Positions 18,440 through 29,401 of a DNA stretch of 64,000 bases are shown here, in pieces. The number at the start of each line of letters is the position of its first letter. The stretch's first letter is position 1. The stretch is from the NCBI GenBank assembly GCA_031421855.1, contig JANOPN010000043.1:11644-75643 (forward strand). Direction: 5' to 3'. A program made the translations under genes and the position numbers. This DNA is from JAAFHN01 sp031421855. Its GTDB lineage: Bacteria; Pseudomonadota; Gammaproteobacteria; Burkholderiales; Burkholderiaceae_C. Under the pieces are notes generated by a model that was not told the DNA's origin, searched no databases, and saw only the letters and a program-made list of their open reading frames with translations.

Positions 18440-19561
18440 TCATGCTCCTTTGGCACCGGGGTTCTTGGGCAGCTTGTCCAAAGATTTGCCGTGCTCGGGC
18501 GACGGCCACAGCCCTCGGGGGCGCATCAGCATGATGATGATCATGGCCAAGGCAATCAAGAGCTGTCGCAAAATTGCGGCGTCCAGGCGTCCACCGGTCA
18601 GGTCTTGCAGTGGCCCCGCGACATAACGAAGCACCTCGGGCAACGCCGCCAACAAAATGGCACCGAGCACAACGCCAGGCAGGTGTCCGATGCCTCCGAG
18701 TACCACCATCGCAACAATCATCACCGACTCCATCAGTGAGAACGACTCAGGCGACACGAATCCTTGGTACGACGCAAACATCGCACCGCCCACGCCGCCA
18801 AATGACGCACCCATGCCAAACGCCAGCAGCTTCATGTTGCGGGTGTTGATGCCCATGGCCTTGGCGGCAATTTCGTCCTCGCGGATGGCCATCCAAGCGC
18901 GGCCAATGCGACTGTCAGCCAAGCGCTGACAAATGATGTAGCTGACGATCACCAGTACCAAGAACAAGTAATAGTACAAAGTAGGCGACTCAATCGTCAC
19001 GAAACCCAGGTCGATTTTCTTGGACAGCTCCCAACCCGCCACGCGCACAGAGTCAATCTGTCCAATGCCTTTGGGCCCATTGGTGATGTTGACCGGGTGA
19101 TCCAGGTTGTTCAAAAACACGCGGATGATTTCACCAAACCCAAGCGTCACGATGGCCAGATAGTCACCTCGCAGCTTCAGGGTCGGTGCGCCCAAGATCA
19201 CACCTGCAATCGCCGCAACCAAGGCGCAAAGCGGTAAAACGAACCAAAGCGGTGAATGCAGCCCCTCGGGGAACATCTTCGCCATGGACTCAAACGTCTC
19301 AAAAAGATGCGGCGAGGCCAGTAGCGCAAAAATATAGGCACCTACCGCGTAAAACGCGACGTAGCCCAAGTCAAGCAAACCCGCGTAGCCGACCACGATG
19401 TTCAAGCCCAAGGCCAGCAACACATAGAGCAGGGCGATGTCAGCGATCCTGACCCAGGCGTTGCCAAAGCCTTGAAGAATGAAGGGCAGTATGAGCAGCC
19501 CAATGGCACAGGCGACAAAGGTCAGGTTGCGTTTGAGCGGGGTGTCGGTGAATTGATTCAT
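18440..19561 (-). CDS. livM: Branched-chain amino acid ABC transporter, permease LivM
   Basis: 373 residues, with 8-9 hydrophobic helices. The LivM-type ALGLNIVVGYAGLLDLGY motif is at about 50-67 and the coupling-loop region ADSRIGRAWMAIREDE lies near 210-225. It forms the membrane channel with LivH. It sits between livH and livG in a compact operon. Confidence 0.93.
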   Translation of the reverse strand: MNQFTDTPLKRNLTFVACAIGLLILPFILQGFGNAWVRIADIALLYVLLALGLNIVVGYAGLLDLGYVAFYAVGAYIFALLASPHLFETFESMAKMFPEGLHSPLWFVLPLCALVAAIAGVILGAPTLKLRGDYLAIVTLGFGEIIRVFLNNLDHPVNITNGPKGIGQIDSVRVAGWELSKKIDLGFVTIESPTLYYYLFLVLVIVSYIICQRLADSRIGRAWMAIREDEIAAKAMGINTRNMKLLAFGMGASFGGVGGAMFASYQGFVSPESFSLMESVMIVAMVVLGGIGHLPGVVLGAILLAALPEVLRYVAGPLQDLTGGRLDAAILRQLLIALAMIIIMLMRPRGLWPSPEHGKSLDKLPKNPGAKGA

Positions 19562-19601
19562 GCCGTGTTCCTTTTGTTATTGATGCGGATTGGAGCGTGC
19601 G

Positions 19602-20531
19602 TCACGCTCGATCCGCCACCCGTTCACCCAGCAGCCCAGACGGGCGAATTGTCAAAACGAAGATCAAAACGATGAAGGCAAAGATGTCGGTGTAGTGGCT
19701 GCCGAGCACGCCACCGGTCAAGTCGCCGATGTAGCCCGCGCCAATTGACTCGATCAAGCCCAGCAAAATGCCACCCACCACCGCACCAGCCAAGTTGCCG
19801 ATGCCGCCAAAAACAGCCGCAGTGAACGCCTTCAAGCCTGGCAAAAATCCCATCGAGTGCTGAACGGTGCCGTATTTGAGCGCCCACATCACGCCCGCTA
19901 CCGCTGCCAAAACTGCGCCAATCACGAAGGTTGCGGAAATGACGTGATCGGGTTTGACTCCCATGAGTGAGGCCACACGCGGGTTTTCAGCGGTGGCTCG
20001 CATGGCGCGACCCAGTTTGGTGCGGTTCACCAGCCAAGACAAAATGCCAAGAGAAATGGCAGTGAGGCTCAAAATCAAGATGTCGGTGGGTGAAATGACG
20101 GCTTCGCCAATGAAAAATGGCTCCGACGGCATGAGCGATGGATACGGTTTGGGGTTTGGCTTCCAGATGATCATCGCAAGGGTTTGCAGCAAGATGCTCA
20201 TGCCGATGGCGGTGATCAGTGGGGCCAGTTTGGGGCTGTTCCGAAGCGGCCGGTAGGCGACTTTTTCAATCACGAAATTCAGCGTTGCCGACACGATGCA
20301 CGCAATGATGATCGCCATCACCAAGATGACCCATTTGGGTGCATCAGGCATGCCCGCCATCATCATGGCCGATATGGTCCAGCTGGTGAGCGCCCCCACC
20401 ATCAGCACCTCACCGTGAGCGAAATTGATCAAACCAATGATGCCGTACACCATCGTGTAACCGAGCGCCACCAAGGCGTACATGCTGCCCAGCACCAAGC
20501 CGTTGATGCATTGCTGAATGAAAATATCCAT
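19602..20531 (-). CDS. livH: Branched-chain amino acid ABC transporter, permease LivH
   Basis: 309 residues from ATG at 20531 (MDIFIQQCINGLVLGSMYAL); an upstream extension of the frame is not conserved in the family. It has LivH features: GYTMVYGIIGLINFAHGE and the cytoplasmic loop RTKLGRAMRATAENP. It is first in the operon livH-livM-livG-livF. No LivJ/LivK binding protein is encoded beside it, so the receptor must come from elsewhere. Confidence 0.93.
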   Translation of the reverse strand: MDIFIQQCINGLVLGSMYALVALGYTMVYGIIGLINFAHGEVLMVGALTSWTISAMMMAGMPDAPKWVILVMAIIIACIVSATLNFVIEKVAYRPLRNSPKLAPLITAIGMSILLQTLAMIIWKPNPKPYPSLMPSEPFFIGEAVISPTDILILSLTAISLGILSWLVNRTKLGRAMRATAENPRVASLMGVKPDHVISATFVIGAVLAAVAGVMWALKYGTVQHSMGFLPGLKAFTAAVFGGIGNLAGAVVGGILLGLIESIGAGYIGDLTGGVLGSHYTDIFAFIVLIFVLTIRPSGLLGERVADRA

Positions 20532-20718
20532 AGTGGCCTTCAAAATTTCAATTGCACAAAAGACAAGCAACGATCGCGCCAATCTGTGCCCCTCGACTGG
20601 GTTGCCCCGGCTGAAAGTGCGCGGATTGTAGCCAAGCACCGGCGCGTAGTTACCCTGTAAAAACGGTCAAAATGGCCCAGTTCAAGCGCCAATTGTGCTT
20701 ATCGAGCCACTGGGTTGC

Positions 20719-22044
20719 TTATGCAGCGCCGTTTTGGTTTCGTGTCTTCAGGCTTGCCAGCTTTTCACCGATTTTGATCTCCAAGCCGCGATCGGTTGGC
20801 TGGTAGAAACGCTGTGGTTTTGCGCCTTCAGGCCAATAGTCCTCTCCCGCCGCAAAGCCGCCAGATTCGTCGTGGGCGTAGCGATAGCCTTTGCCGTGCC
20901 CGAGTTGTTTCATCAGTTGGGTGGGCGCGTTGCGCAAATGCATGGGCACGCCGCGGGTGGGCTCACCCTTCACAAAGGCGACTGCCGCCTTGTAAGCGGC
21001 GTACGCGGCGTTGGATTTTGGGGCAACCGACAAGTAGATGACGCATTCAGCCAAGGCGAGTTCGCCCTCAGGTGAACCCAAGCGCTCAAATGTCTCGGCC
21101 GCGTCAAGCGCCATGCGCAGGGCCCGTGGGTCGGCCAAGCCGATGTCTTCGCTGGCCATGCGAACGATGCGCCTGGCGATGTAGCGCGGGTCGGCTCCGC
21201 CGTCCAACATGCGACACAACCAATAAAGTGCTGCGTCGGGATCCGAGCCGCGCACGCTTTTGTGCAGGGCACTGATGGTGTCAAAGAAATGATCGCCGCC
21301 TTTGTCGTACCGCCTGAATTGCTCGCCCAGAACGGCGTTCAGCCAATCGTCATCGACTTCAGTCACGGCTTGGGCTCGCGCCGTGACGAGCACCGTCTCG
21401 CACAGGCGAATGAGTTTTCTGGCGTCGCCGTCGCTGTGGGCAATCAAACTGTGTTGAGCGGCATCGCTGAACTTGACGTCAGACTCATTTGATCCTAAAT
21501 AAGTAGCATCAAGCCCTTTAAATCCGGTGACCAAGGCCAGTATTTGCTTCAAATCAGCTTCATTCAGCGACTTGAGGACGTAAACCTGCGCTCGCGACAA
21601 CAAGGCCGAGTTGACCTCGAAGCTGGGGTTCTCGGTGGTGGCACCAATGAATGTGAACAGCCCGCTTTCGACGTGCGGCAAGAACGAGTCTTGCTGGCTT
21701 TTGTTGAAACGATGGACTTCGTCAACAAACACGATGGTGGAGCGTCGCTCCAAGGAGTCGCGTGCCAATTGGGCCAGTTGAACGGCCTCTCGAACCTCTT
21801 TGATGCCGCCCATGACAGCTGAGATGGAGATGAATTGCGCGTCAAATGCATCGGCCATTAGGCGCGCAATGGTGGTTTTGCCCACGCCTGGTGGCCCCCA
21901 AAAGATGCAACTGTGTGGGACACCCGTCTCGAACGCCACCCGAAGCGGCTGACCGGCCCCAAGCAAATGCTGTTGACCCACCACATCGGCCAGTGTTTTT
22001 GGCCGCAACAGTTCGGCCAACGGCACGGGCGGCTGGGTTTTCAC
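20719..22044 (-). CDS. rarA: Replication-associated recombination protein A with in-frame repeat
   Basis: 441 residues from a GTG whose codon overlaps the lolA stop (GTGA). It is an AAA+ ATPase: Walker [12 protein letters not shown] at 50-60, DEVHRFNK at 108-115 and sensor [10 protein letters not shown] near 134-143. The C-terminal oligomerisation domain follows from about 255. RarA/MgsA acts at stalled forks. Residues about 171-184 ([14 protein letters not shown]) are encoded by an interspersed repeat placed in the segment between the AAA+ core and its lid, where the family varies in length. The frame is intact. Confidence 0.93.
   Translation of the reverse strand: MKTQPPVPLAELLRPKTLADVVGQQHLLGAGQPLRVAFETGVPHSCIFWGPPGVGKTTIARLMADAFDAQFISISAVMGGIKEVREAVQLAQLARDSLERRSTIVFVDEVHRFNKSQQDSFLPHVESGLFTFIGATTENPSFEVNSALLSRAQVYVLKSLNEADLKQILALVTGFKGLDATYLGSNESDVKFSDAAQHSLIAHSDGDARKLIRLCETVLVTARAQAVTEVDDDWLNAVLGEQFRRYDKGGDHFFDTISALHKSVRGSDPDAALYWLCRMLDGGADPRYIARRIVRMASEDIGLADPRALRMALDAAETFERLGSPEGELALAECVIYLSVAPKSNAAYAAYKAAVAFVKGEPTRGVPMHLRNAPTQLMKQLGHGKGYRYAHDESGGFAAGEDYWPEGAKPQRFYQPTDRGLEIKIGEKLASLKTRNQNGAA
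21503..21534 (-). repeat. Interspersed short repeat, copy 5, translated inside rarA
   Basis: On minus it begins TTGGTCACCGGATTTAAAGG and ends GATGCTAC. It uses the same reading frame as the dinB copy, and both continue with the shared ATTTAGGA (here down to 21493). Confidence 0.85.
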
Positions 22045-22769
22045 TGCCCCATCACCTCGGCTGTGGCGGGTGGCTTGAAGTTGAATGCGCCCGCAGGAAT
22101 CGCGACATTGGTTTGAACTTTGTCAAAACTCATCGCGGTTCGTTGCCCATTGAGGTCGACGATGACGAGTTGCGCCAATTGCGGTATAGCACCGTCACCC
22201 CGAAACCCGAGTTCAACCCGCTGGACCGGGCCGCCCAAGCCACCAGCACCCGCGTCGCTGGCCGCCTCGCCATTGGCGCGTGGGCGCGGCGTTGCGCGCA
22301 CCCAGCGTATCGCGTCGATTGTGGGCATCGCTTCCAGGTCATAAATGCGGTTCAGTGCGGCGATGTTTTTGGCGCTCGCCACCATCAACGCGGGTGCAAA
22401 CGCCATCGCCACCGACAGCTTGCGCCGCGTGACTTGGTTCAAGTCGACATCGTGCACCCACAGGGTTTGCCCGTCGCTGACGATGACTTGCTCAAACGGC
22501 GCTTTGTAGTGAAACTTGAACAAGTTAGGCCGAGACAGATCAAAACTGCCTTGCAAGCTTCGCTTGAGCGGCGTACGCGGGGCCGAGCTGGTGTCGGACG
22601 CACGAGCCGGCGCTTGCGTCGTTTGAGAAAAGTCCGCGCGCACGGTTTTTGCCGTGTTGAGGAAGATTTCTAGGTCATTTAGGCCATTGGTCCGGGCATT
22701 CATTGATGTAGTTGCTATAAAAAAAGAAGCAACTATTTGGATGGCGATGCGGCGATTGGGTTGTTTCAT
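22041..22769 (-). CDS. lolA: Outer-membrane lipoprotein carrier protein LolA
   Basis: 242 residues. It carries lipoproteins through the periplasm from LolCDE to LolB. The LolA fold is recognised by VRADFSQTTQ, GSFDLSRPNLFKFHYKAPFEQ and LWVHDVDLNQVTRR. The signal peptide (residues 1 to about 25, ending SMNA) is partly encoded antisense by a copy of the interspersed repeat (22687-22718) and its flanking hairpin. The gene lies between ftsK and rarA, and its stop overlaps the rarA start. Confidence 0.9.
   Translation of the reverse strand: MKQPNRRIAIQIVASFFIATTSMNARTNGLNDLEIFLNTAKTVRADFSQTTQAPARASDTSSAPRTPLKRSLQGSFDLSRPNLFKFHYKAPFEQVIVSDGQTLWVHDVDLNQVTRRKLSVAMAFAPALMVASAKNIAALNRIYDLEAMPTIDAIRWVRATPRPRANGEAASDAGAGGLGGPVQRVELGFRGDGAIPQLAQLVIVDLNGQRTAMSFDKVQTNVAIPAGAFNFKPPATAEVMGQ
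22687..22733 (+). repeat. Interspersed short repeat, copy 6, forming the LolA signal peptide
   Basis: The core 22687-22718 (TTGGTCCGGGCATTCATTGA to TTGCTAT) has several changes. The arm GTTGCT at 22711-22716 pairs with AGCAAC at 22728-22733. It is antisense to lolA and covers codons for residues about 12-28. Confidence 0.7.
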
Positions 22770-22824
22770 GGGTGACTGAATGGGTTTCGACGGTTTGGGT
22801 TCCGTCGAGGTCGTGACTTGACGG

Positions 22825-25380
22825 CTATTCGCCGCGATTCGGGGTCAAGATTTCGCGCGCGCCGCGTGCGTTCATGGTGCTGACCAGGCCCGCCTTTTCC
22901 ATGGCTTCAAGCAAATTGGCGGCCTTGTTGTAGCCGATACCCAAGTGGCGTTGAACCAAAGAGATGCTTGCCTTTTGGTTTTTGAGCACGATGTCGACCG
23001 CACGGTCATAGAGTTGGTCGGATTCGCCGCCCGATCCTGAGCCGACTCCGGCCGTCCCGCCGTCGATGCCCTCAACTTCACCGCCCTCCAAAACGCCATC
23101 AATGTAGTTGGGCTCGCCCTGAGTCTTGAGGTATGCGACGACCCGATGAACTTCGTCGTCGCTCACAAAAGCGCCGTGCACCCGCACCGGAATGCCCGCG
23201 CCCACTGGCAGGTAAAGCATGTCGCCCATGCCCAAAAGCGCTTCTGCGCCCATTTGATCCAAAATGGTGCGGCTATCAATTTTGCTCGACACCTGAAAGC
23301 TCAAGCGGGTGGGCACATTGGCCTTGATCAGGCCTGTAATCACGTCCACACTGGGGCGTTGGGTCGCCAAAATCAGGTGAATACCTGCTGCGCGGGCTTT
23401 TTGGGTGATGCGGGTGATCAGGTCTTCGATTTTTTTGCCGATGACCATCATCAAGTCGGCCAACTCGTCGATCACGACGACGATATGCGGCAGTCTGTCC
23501 AATGGCTCGGGCTCGTCCGGCGTGAGTGAAAAAGGGTTGGGAATCAGTTCTCCACGCGATTTCGCCTCATCAATTTTGACGTTGAAGCCGGCAAGGTTGC
23601 GCACGCCCATTTTGCTCATGAGCCGGTAGCGTCTTTCCATCTCGTTGACACACCAATTCAAGCCGTGGGCGGCTTTGGTCATGTCAATCACCACGGGTGC
23701 AAGCAGATGCGGAATACCCTCATAAACGCTCATCTCCAGCATCTTGGGGTCGATCAGCAAGAGCCGGACATCTTTCGCGTCGGCCTTGTACAGCAGCGAC
23801 AAAATCATGGCGTTGATGCCGACCGATTTGCCAGACCCGGTTGTGCCCGCAACCAAGCAGTGCGGCATTTTGGCCAAATCGGCCACGACAGGGTTGCCGA
23901 TGATGTCTTTGCCCAGGCCCATGGTGAGCGGGCTTTTGGCCTCGTGGTAGGTCTTGGAACCCAAGATTTCGCTCAGGCGAATGGTTTGTCGCTTGGCGTT
24001 AGGTAGCTCCAGCGCCATGAAGTTTTTGCCTGGAATCGTCTCAATCACGCGAATTGACACCAAGCTCAGGCTTCGAGCCAGGTCTTTGGCCAAATTAACC
24101 ACTTGTGAGCCCTTAACGCCAGTGGCGGGCTCAATTTCGTAGCGCGTGATGACCGGGCCCGGTGACGCGGCCAACACGCGAACTTCGACGCCGAAGTCTT
24201 TGAGCTTTTTTTCGATCATTCGGCTCGTCATCTCGAGCGTCTCGGCGGACACGCTTTCTTGCCATACCGGCGGTGCATCGAGCAAACTCACCATCGGCAG
24301 CTTCGAGTCGGGCATGTCGCTGAACAGCGGCTGCTGGCGCTCTTTGACGACTCGCTCGCTCGGCGGCAATGGCGCGCTGGCGGATGTGATCGCCGACGGC
24401 AGTTCGTTCAGACCGGATCCAGGCACGACTGCGTACAAGGCGGGTTCAATTCGCAAGGGTTGCGGTGCCTGCGCAAACGCCGGTTTTGGAGTCGCCCGCG
24501 ACTGAGATATCGGCGCTTGATCGATGTCCATGGGGTCGTCCCAAGGGGGCGTGATCTGACTTTTGCCTAGCTTTTCTGGAGATCGCGCCATGGGCAGCGT
24601 CGGTGCCTGTTCCGTCGATAAGTCAGCCGACCAATCGGGTTGAATGGAATGGGCTGACTCATTCGCGCGGTCTTGGGCCGCGCGTTGCCCGGCGGCTTGG
24701 TCCTGGGCTACTTCGCGGCGTTCGCGGCGTGTCTCGATTTGTTCGTCGATCCATCGCCCGATGCCCTGTGCGATTCGCCCCCAAGAAAATGCGAATACGG
24801 ATGCCGCACAGGCAACCAAGAGCACGATACAAACCAATGCACTGCCAGTGGAGCCTAAGAACTTGAGGAAGAAAGGGCCCAAGATATCGCCCAAAACGCC
24901 CCCCGCTCGTCCGGGCAGTCTGGGGTCAAGGCTGTGCAATCGGGTCCACTCCAAAACCGAGCTGGAAGCCAACAATCCCACCACAGCCAGGCCGCTGAGT
25001 AATTTTCCGCCGGACGAGTCGTCATCGGTGCCGCGCAACCACGATGCCAATGTGCTGAGCAGCTTGCGTGCGAGAGCCAGCACGAGCCACCAAACCGAAA
25101 ACCCGGCGACATAAAAGCTCAAATCAGCGATCCACGCGCCGGTCTTGCCCATCCAGTTTGCGCCAGCTCCACTTGCGGCGGCGTTGGCGCCTGATGTGCT
25201 CCAGGCGGAGTCTGCACCCGAGTGGCTGGCCAACGACAGCACCCAAAAGCCCAAAACAAGCGCACCAAGCACCAAGAAAAGCTCTCGAACGCCTGCGCTT
25301 GATGGGGTTTCGGCCAGTTCAGCCGTGTTGCTGCGCGGCGCGCGTTGGGTGCGATGTGGGGAGTCAGAAAACGTCGGCAT
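22825..25380 (-). CDS. ftsK: DNA translocase FtsK
   Basis: 851 residues. The N-terminus has four or five hydrophobic segments ([18 protein letters not shown] first), anchoring it at the septum. A variable linker (about 220-370) follows, then the RecA-like motor with Walker [16 protein letters not shown] and Walker [15 protein letters not shown]. The C-terminal gamma winged helix ([22 protein letters not shown]) reads KOPS sites. It couples chromosome dimer resolution to division. It lies directly upstream of lolA, as in many proteobacteria. Confidence 0.95.
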   Translation of the reverse strand: MPTFSDSPHRTQRAPRSNTAELAETPSSAGVRELFLVLGALVLGFWVLSLASHSGADSAWSTSGANAAASGAGANWMGKTGAWIADLSFYVAGFSVWWLVLALARKLLSTLASWLRGTDDDSSGGKLLSGLAVVGLLASSSVLEWTRLHSLDPRLPGRAGGVLGDILGPFFLKFLGSTGSALVCIVLLVACAASVFAFSWGRIAQGIGRWIDEQIETRRERREVAQDQAAGQRAAQDRANESAHSIQPDWSADLSTEQAPTLPMARSPEKLGKSQITPPWDDPMDIDQAPISQSRATPKPAFAQAPQPLRIEPALYAVVPGSGLNELPSAITSASAPLPPSERVVKERQQPLFSDMPDSKLPMVSLLDAPPVWQESVSAETLEMTSRMIEKKLKDFGVEVRVLAASPGPVITRYEIEPATGVKGSQVVNLAKDLARSLSLVSIRVIETIPGKNFMALELPNAKRQTIRLSEILGSKTYHEAKSPLTMGLGKDIIGNPVVADLAKMPHCLVAGTTGSGKSVGINAMILSLLYKADAKDVRLLLIDPKMLEMSVYEGIPHLLAPVVIDMTKAAHGLNWCVNEMERRYRLMSKMGVRNLAGFNVKIDEAKSRGELIPNPFSLTPDEPEPLDRLPHIVVVIDELADLMMVIGKKIEDLITRITQKARAAGIHLILATQRPSVDVITGLIKANVPTRLSFQVSSKIDSRTILDQMGAEALLGMGDMLYLPVGAGIPVRVHGAFVSDDEVHRVVAYLKTQGEPNYIDGVLEGGEVEGIDGGTAGVGSGSGGESDQLYDRAVDIVLKNQKASISLVQRHLGIGYNKAANLLEAMEKAGLVSTMNARGAREILTPNRGE

Positions 25381-25431
25381 TGGGCAAGCTTAACCCGCAA
25401 CGCTGTTGCCACGGCCTTTGCTGCCGGGGAA

Positions 25432-26106
25432 TTAGCCCAAATCGCTCATTCGCTCGCGAATCAAGATCGAGCCATCGGCGCGGGTTTCGATGTAGCCGCG
25501 CTCCTCGATGTCTTTCATGACCCTGCTCACCATTTCACGCGATGCGCCGATCATTTTGGCAATGTCTTGGCGCGAGACCTTGTCGCGAACCACGAGTTCG
25601 TCTCCTGCCTCTTGTCGGGCGCAGTCGATGAGTGCGCGGGCAACTCGGCCATACACATCCATCAAAGCAAGGGACTCAATCTTGCGGTCGGCGCTGCGAA
25701 GCCGGGTGACCAAGCCTCGCATCACTGCATAAGCCATGGTCGAGTTTTCAGGCAAACACCGCGCAAACTCGGCACGACCCAAAACCAAGGTGTCGGTCTG
25801 AATCTCGGCGCGCACGGTTGCCGAATGGGGTTCGTTGTCGATCAGGCTCATCTCACCTAAGTGGTCGCCCGGCTGCAACGTCGCCAAAATTACCTCGCGC
25901 CCTCGGGAGTCGGTCGCCATCACCCGAGCCCTGCCAGTGAGCAAAATGAACAAAGCATCGGTTTTTTTGCCCTGCTCAACGATGCTCTCGCCGCGCTTGA
26001 ATCGCTTGTTGGTCACGGCGATCGCGACCGATTCAGCCTGATTGGTGGTCAGCATTGAAAACAGCGGCACGCGGCGGATGAGGTCAAGTTTGGAGAGGAT
26101 GGCCAT
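25432..26106 (-). CDS. Crp/Fnr-family transcriptional regulator
   Basis: 224 residues. The cyclic-nucleotide-binding fold spans about 10-125 (GESIVEQGKKTDALFILLTG, then GDHLGEMSLIDNEPHSATV). The HTH is near 170-195 (VSRQDIAKMIGASREMVSRVMKDIEERG). There are no N-terminal Cys for an Fnr-type cluster, so a cAMP/c-di-GMP-type or ligand-free regulator is likely. It is divergent from trxB with a 285-bp gap. Confidence 0.9.
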   Translation of the reverse strand: MAILSKLDLIRRVPLFSMLTTNQAESVAIAVTNKRFKRGESIVEQGKKTDALFILLTGRARVMATDSRGREVILATLQPGDHLGEMSLIDNEPHSATVRAEIQTDTLVLGRAEFARCLPENSTMAYAVMRGLVTRLRSADRKIESLALMDVYGRVARALIDCARQEAGDELVVRDKVSRQDIAKMIGASREMVSRVMKDIEERGYIETRADGSILIRERMSDLG

Positions 26107-26160
26107 GACGAACTCCGATCATTGGGTTGTGCTGCTCACAAGGGCGTCAGTACACCGCAA

Positions 26161-26190
26161 GGCAACAAATGTTATCAATAAGGTGACCAA
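26161..26190 (-). repeat. Interspersed short repeat, copy 7, diverged
   Basis: On minus it begins TTGGTCACCTTATTGATAAC and ends TTGTTGCC. It has lost two bases relative to the consensus and lies between the divergent crp-type and trxB genes. Confidence 0.5.
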
Positions 26191-26289
26191 CCAGCATGTC
26201 GGCGCGTTGTGGCGTGTCAATGGTTGTCATGTTTGGCTGCTTGGCCCCGACGAACCAATTCTTTCGTGACCCTTTCAAGCCACCACAGT

Positions 26290-26317
26290 TGAGTCCCTTT
26301 TATTTCGCTCTAATGTA
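26290..26317 (+). promoter_or_regulatory. Candidate sigma-70 promoter of trxB
   Basis: TTGAGT at 26290-26295 and TAATGT at 26312-26317 with a 16-bp spacer, about 70 bp ahead of the trxB ATG. Confidence 0.35.
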
Positions 26318-26331
26318 GCTAAGAAAAGTAA

Positions 26332-27339
<1,008 letters not shown>

Positions 27340-27348
27340 ACAACCGTT

Positions 27349-27378
27349 TTGCCATGGCAGATTTCTCCGCGCTATAAT
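27349..27378 (+). promoter_or_regulatory. Sigma-70 promoter of the rpmB-rpmG operon
   Basis: TTGCCA at 27349-27354 and a perfect TATAAT at 27373-27378 with an 18-bp spacer. It predicts a leader of about 165 nt before rpmB, long enough to hold regulation. Confidence 0.6.
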
Positions 27379-27548
27379 CAAAGGCTTTGCTGGATGCGGC
27401 TTAGGCTTCTGTTTTGAGGTTTTGGCGATTTGGCACGGTTCACCGCCACCGAACAAGGCGAGGTTTGGTTGGGTGTCTGTCTGGGTATTGGTGGAGTTAT
27501 CTGCCGATTGCTGGCTCGGTCACTCAGCTGTTTTGTGAAGGAAATCGC

Positions 27549-27782
27549 ATGGCAAAAGTCTGCGAAGTCACGGGCAAGGGCCCGATGTCGGGGAACAATG
27601 TTTCCCACGCCAACAACCACACGAAGCGCCGCTTCATGCCCAATTTGCAGTACCGCAGGTTTTGGGTTGAGGCCGAGAACCGTTGGGTGCGCCTGCGCGT
27701 ATCCAGCGCTGCTCTGCGTCTGATCGACAAAAAAGGCATTGAAACCGTGCTCGCAGACATGCGCGCTCGCGGTCAAGCCTAA
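27549..27782 (+). CDS. rpmB: Large-subunit ribosomal protein bL28
   Basis: 77 residues from ATG at 27549, with AAGGA upstream; the longer frame ahead of it is leader. The N-terminus [20 protein letters not shown] and the basic [19 protein letters not shown] are diagnostic. It keeps Cys5 but not the paired zinc-ribbon cysteines. It is co-transcribed with rpmG, 25 bp downstream. Confidence 0.97.
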   Translation: MAKVCEVTGKGPMSGNNVSHANNHTKRRFMPNLQYRRFWVEAENRWVRLRVSSAALRLIDKKGIETVLADMRARGQA

Positions 27783-27807
27783 TCATTGCCAAAGCTGGAG
27801 AAACACA

Positions 27808-27975
27808 ATGGCCAAAGGCGCACGCGAAAAAATCAAGCTCGAATCCACCGCTGGAACCGGGCATTTCTACACCACGACCAAAAACAAGAAGACCACGCCC
27901 GAGAAGATGCTGATCAAGAAGTTTGATCCAAAAGCTCGTAAGCATGTCGACTACAAGGAAGTGAAGCTGAAGTAA
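27808..27975 (+). CDS. rpmG: Large-subunit ribosomal protein bL33
   Basis: 55 residues from ATG at 27808 with GGAG upstream. The sequence [18 protein letters not shown] followed by [10 protein letters not shown] and [18 protein letters not shown] is typical bL33. It is of the Cys-less type (no zinc-binding Cys pairs). It is the last gene of the operon and is followed by a strong terminator. Confidence 0.97.
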   Translation: MAKGAREKIKLESTAGTGHFYTTTKNKKTTPEKMLIKKFDPKARKHVDYKEVKLK

Positions 27976-28028
27976 TTCGGCTCCGTGCTGGTTTGGGCGG
28001 ATTGATCAACGCCCCAGTCAGCGCCAAC

Positions 28029-28056
28029 AAAAAAGCCACCTTTCGGTGGCTTTTTT
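28029..28056. terminator. Bidirectional intrinsic terminator
   Basis: A perfect 12-bp stem AAAAAAGCCACC / GGTGGCTTTTTT with a TTTC loop. It serves rpmG on plus and the desaturase gene on minus, which stops at 28085. Confidence 0.92.
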
Positions 28057-28084
28057 CATTGGCCATTGGCCGATCGCAAACCAA

Positions 28085-29302
28085 TCAGGCTCTTGCCATG
28101 CGCACCATTTCGCTCAAGCGTTGCAGCGCAGCGATGTTGCTGGCTTCTGCGCGCTTGCACCAAGCTGCCAAATCTGCAGTCAGCTGCTCGCGGCTGCGCG
28201 ACGTGTTGCTCCAGAGGTCACGCAGCTCTTCTCGCATGGTGACCATTTTGTCAAGCACCGGATGCGCGGCGCGGGCTTGCGCCAGAACCATTCGCGCGCT
28301 GGCAGGTACTTTGTCGTCGTCGCGGTGCAGCCACTGCTTGGCTGTTTTGAGCGCTGACAAGTCGCTGCCCTTGGCTTTCAACGCTGCCAGCTCAGCTTTG
28401 CAAGTGGCGCGCATGTCGCGGGCATAGGCGGCCATGACTTCGTAGCGATTGGTAATCAAGGCCTCGAGTGACTTTTCGTCTGCGACTGGCTTGGCATTGG
28501 CCTCGAGCATCAGTTTCGGGGGGGTTTTGCGCACGTGCGCCAAACCGAGTTGGGTCATGATGCTGATGTAGAACCAGCCCAAATCGAATTCGTAGGGCTT
28601 AACAGAGAACTTGGCCGAAGTCGGGTAAGTGTGGTGGTTGTTGTGCAACTCTTCGCCGCCGATGATGATGCCCCAAGGCGAGATGTTGGTTGACGCATCG
28701 GGTGCTTCAAAGTTGCGGTAGCCCCAATAGTGGCCAATGCCGTTGATGATGCCCGCGGCCGTGATCGGAATCCAAAGCATTTGGACAACCCAAATCGTCA
28801 AACCGATCGCGCCAAACATGGCGATGTTGGCCAACATGAGCAGCCCCACGCCTTGCCACGTGTAGCGGGCGTAAACATGGCGCTCAAGCCAATCGTTGGG
28901 GCAACCATGCGTGAACTTCGACATGGTGTCGTGCTGCGCAGCTGATGCTTGATACAACTCGACACCACGAAGCAACACCGTGCTGATGCCGTGAGCCTGA
29001 GGGCTATGCGGATCGTCCTGTGTTTCGCACTTGGCGTGGTGTTTGCGGTGCACGCCAACCCACTCGGCGGTGTTCATGCCCGTGCCAACCCACAACCAAA
29101 AACGAAACAGATGGGCAACAACCGGATGCAAATCCATCGCTCGGTGTGCTTGGTGGCGGTGGAGGTAAATCGTGACGGACGCAATCGTGATGTGGGTCGT
29201 GACCAATGTGTACAACACCACTTGCCACCAGCTCATGCCCGACATGCCATTGGTAAGCCAATCCACGACCGACGACACGAGCAAAGAATCTGCAAAATTC
29301 AT
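28085..29302 (-). CDS. Acyl-CoA/acyl-lipid fatty acid desaturase
   Basis: 405 residues. The three His boxes of membrane desaturases are present: HRHQAHRAMD (first), HRKHHAKCE (second) and HNNHH (third), giving the di-iron site. Four hydrophobic spans fit two membrane hairpins. It probably introduces a cis double bond at position 9 for membrane fluidity. The last ~130 residues are a helical, Ala/Arg-rich extension (AAYARDMRATCKAELAALKA) beyond the usual delta-9 length. Confidence 0.9.
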   Translation of the reverse strand: MNFADSLLVSSVVDWLTNGMSGMSWWQVVLYTLVTTHITIASVTIYLHRHQAHRAMDLHPVVAHLFRFWLWVGTGMNTAEWVGVHRKHHAKCETQDDPHSPQAHGISTVLLRGVELYQASAAQHDTMSKFTHGCPNDWLERHVYARYTWQGVGLLMLANIAMFGAIGLTIWVVQMLWIPITAAGIINGIGHYWGYRNFEAPDASTNISPWGIIIGGEELHNNHHTYPTSAKFSVKPYEFDLGWFYISIMTQLGLAHVRKTPPKLMLEANAKPVADEKSLEALITNRYEVMAAYARDMRATCKAELAALKAKGSDLSALKTAKQWLHRDDDKVPASARMVLAQARAAHPVLDKMVTMREELRDLWSNTSRSREQLTADLAAWCKRAEASNIAALQRLSEMVRMARA

Positions 29303-29401
29303 GTATTTCTCTCAAACTCGCAAAAAATCGACGAGTGCAGCATTATTTTACGTTTTGCTGCACCGCAGCACAAGATATTTCTTGAATGCGATGGTGTGGA
29401 G

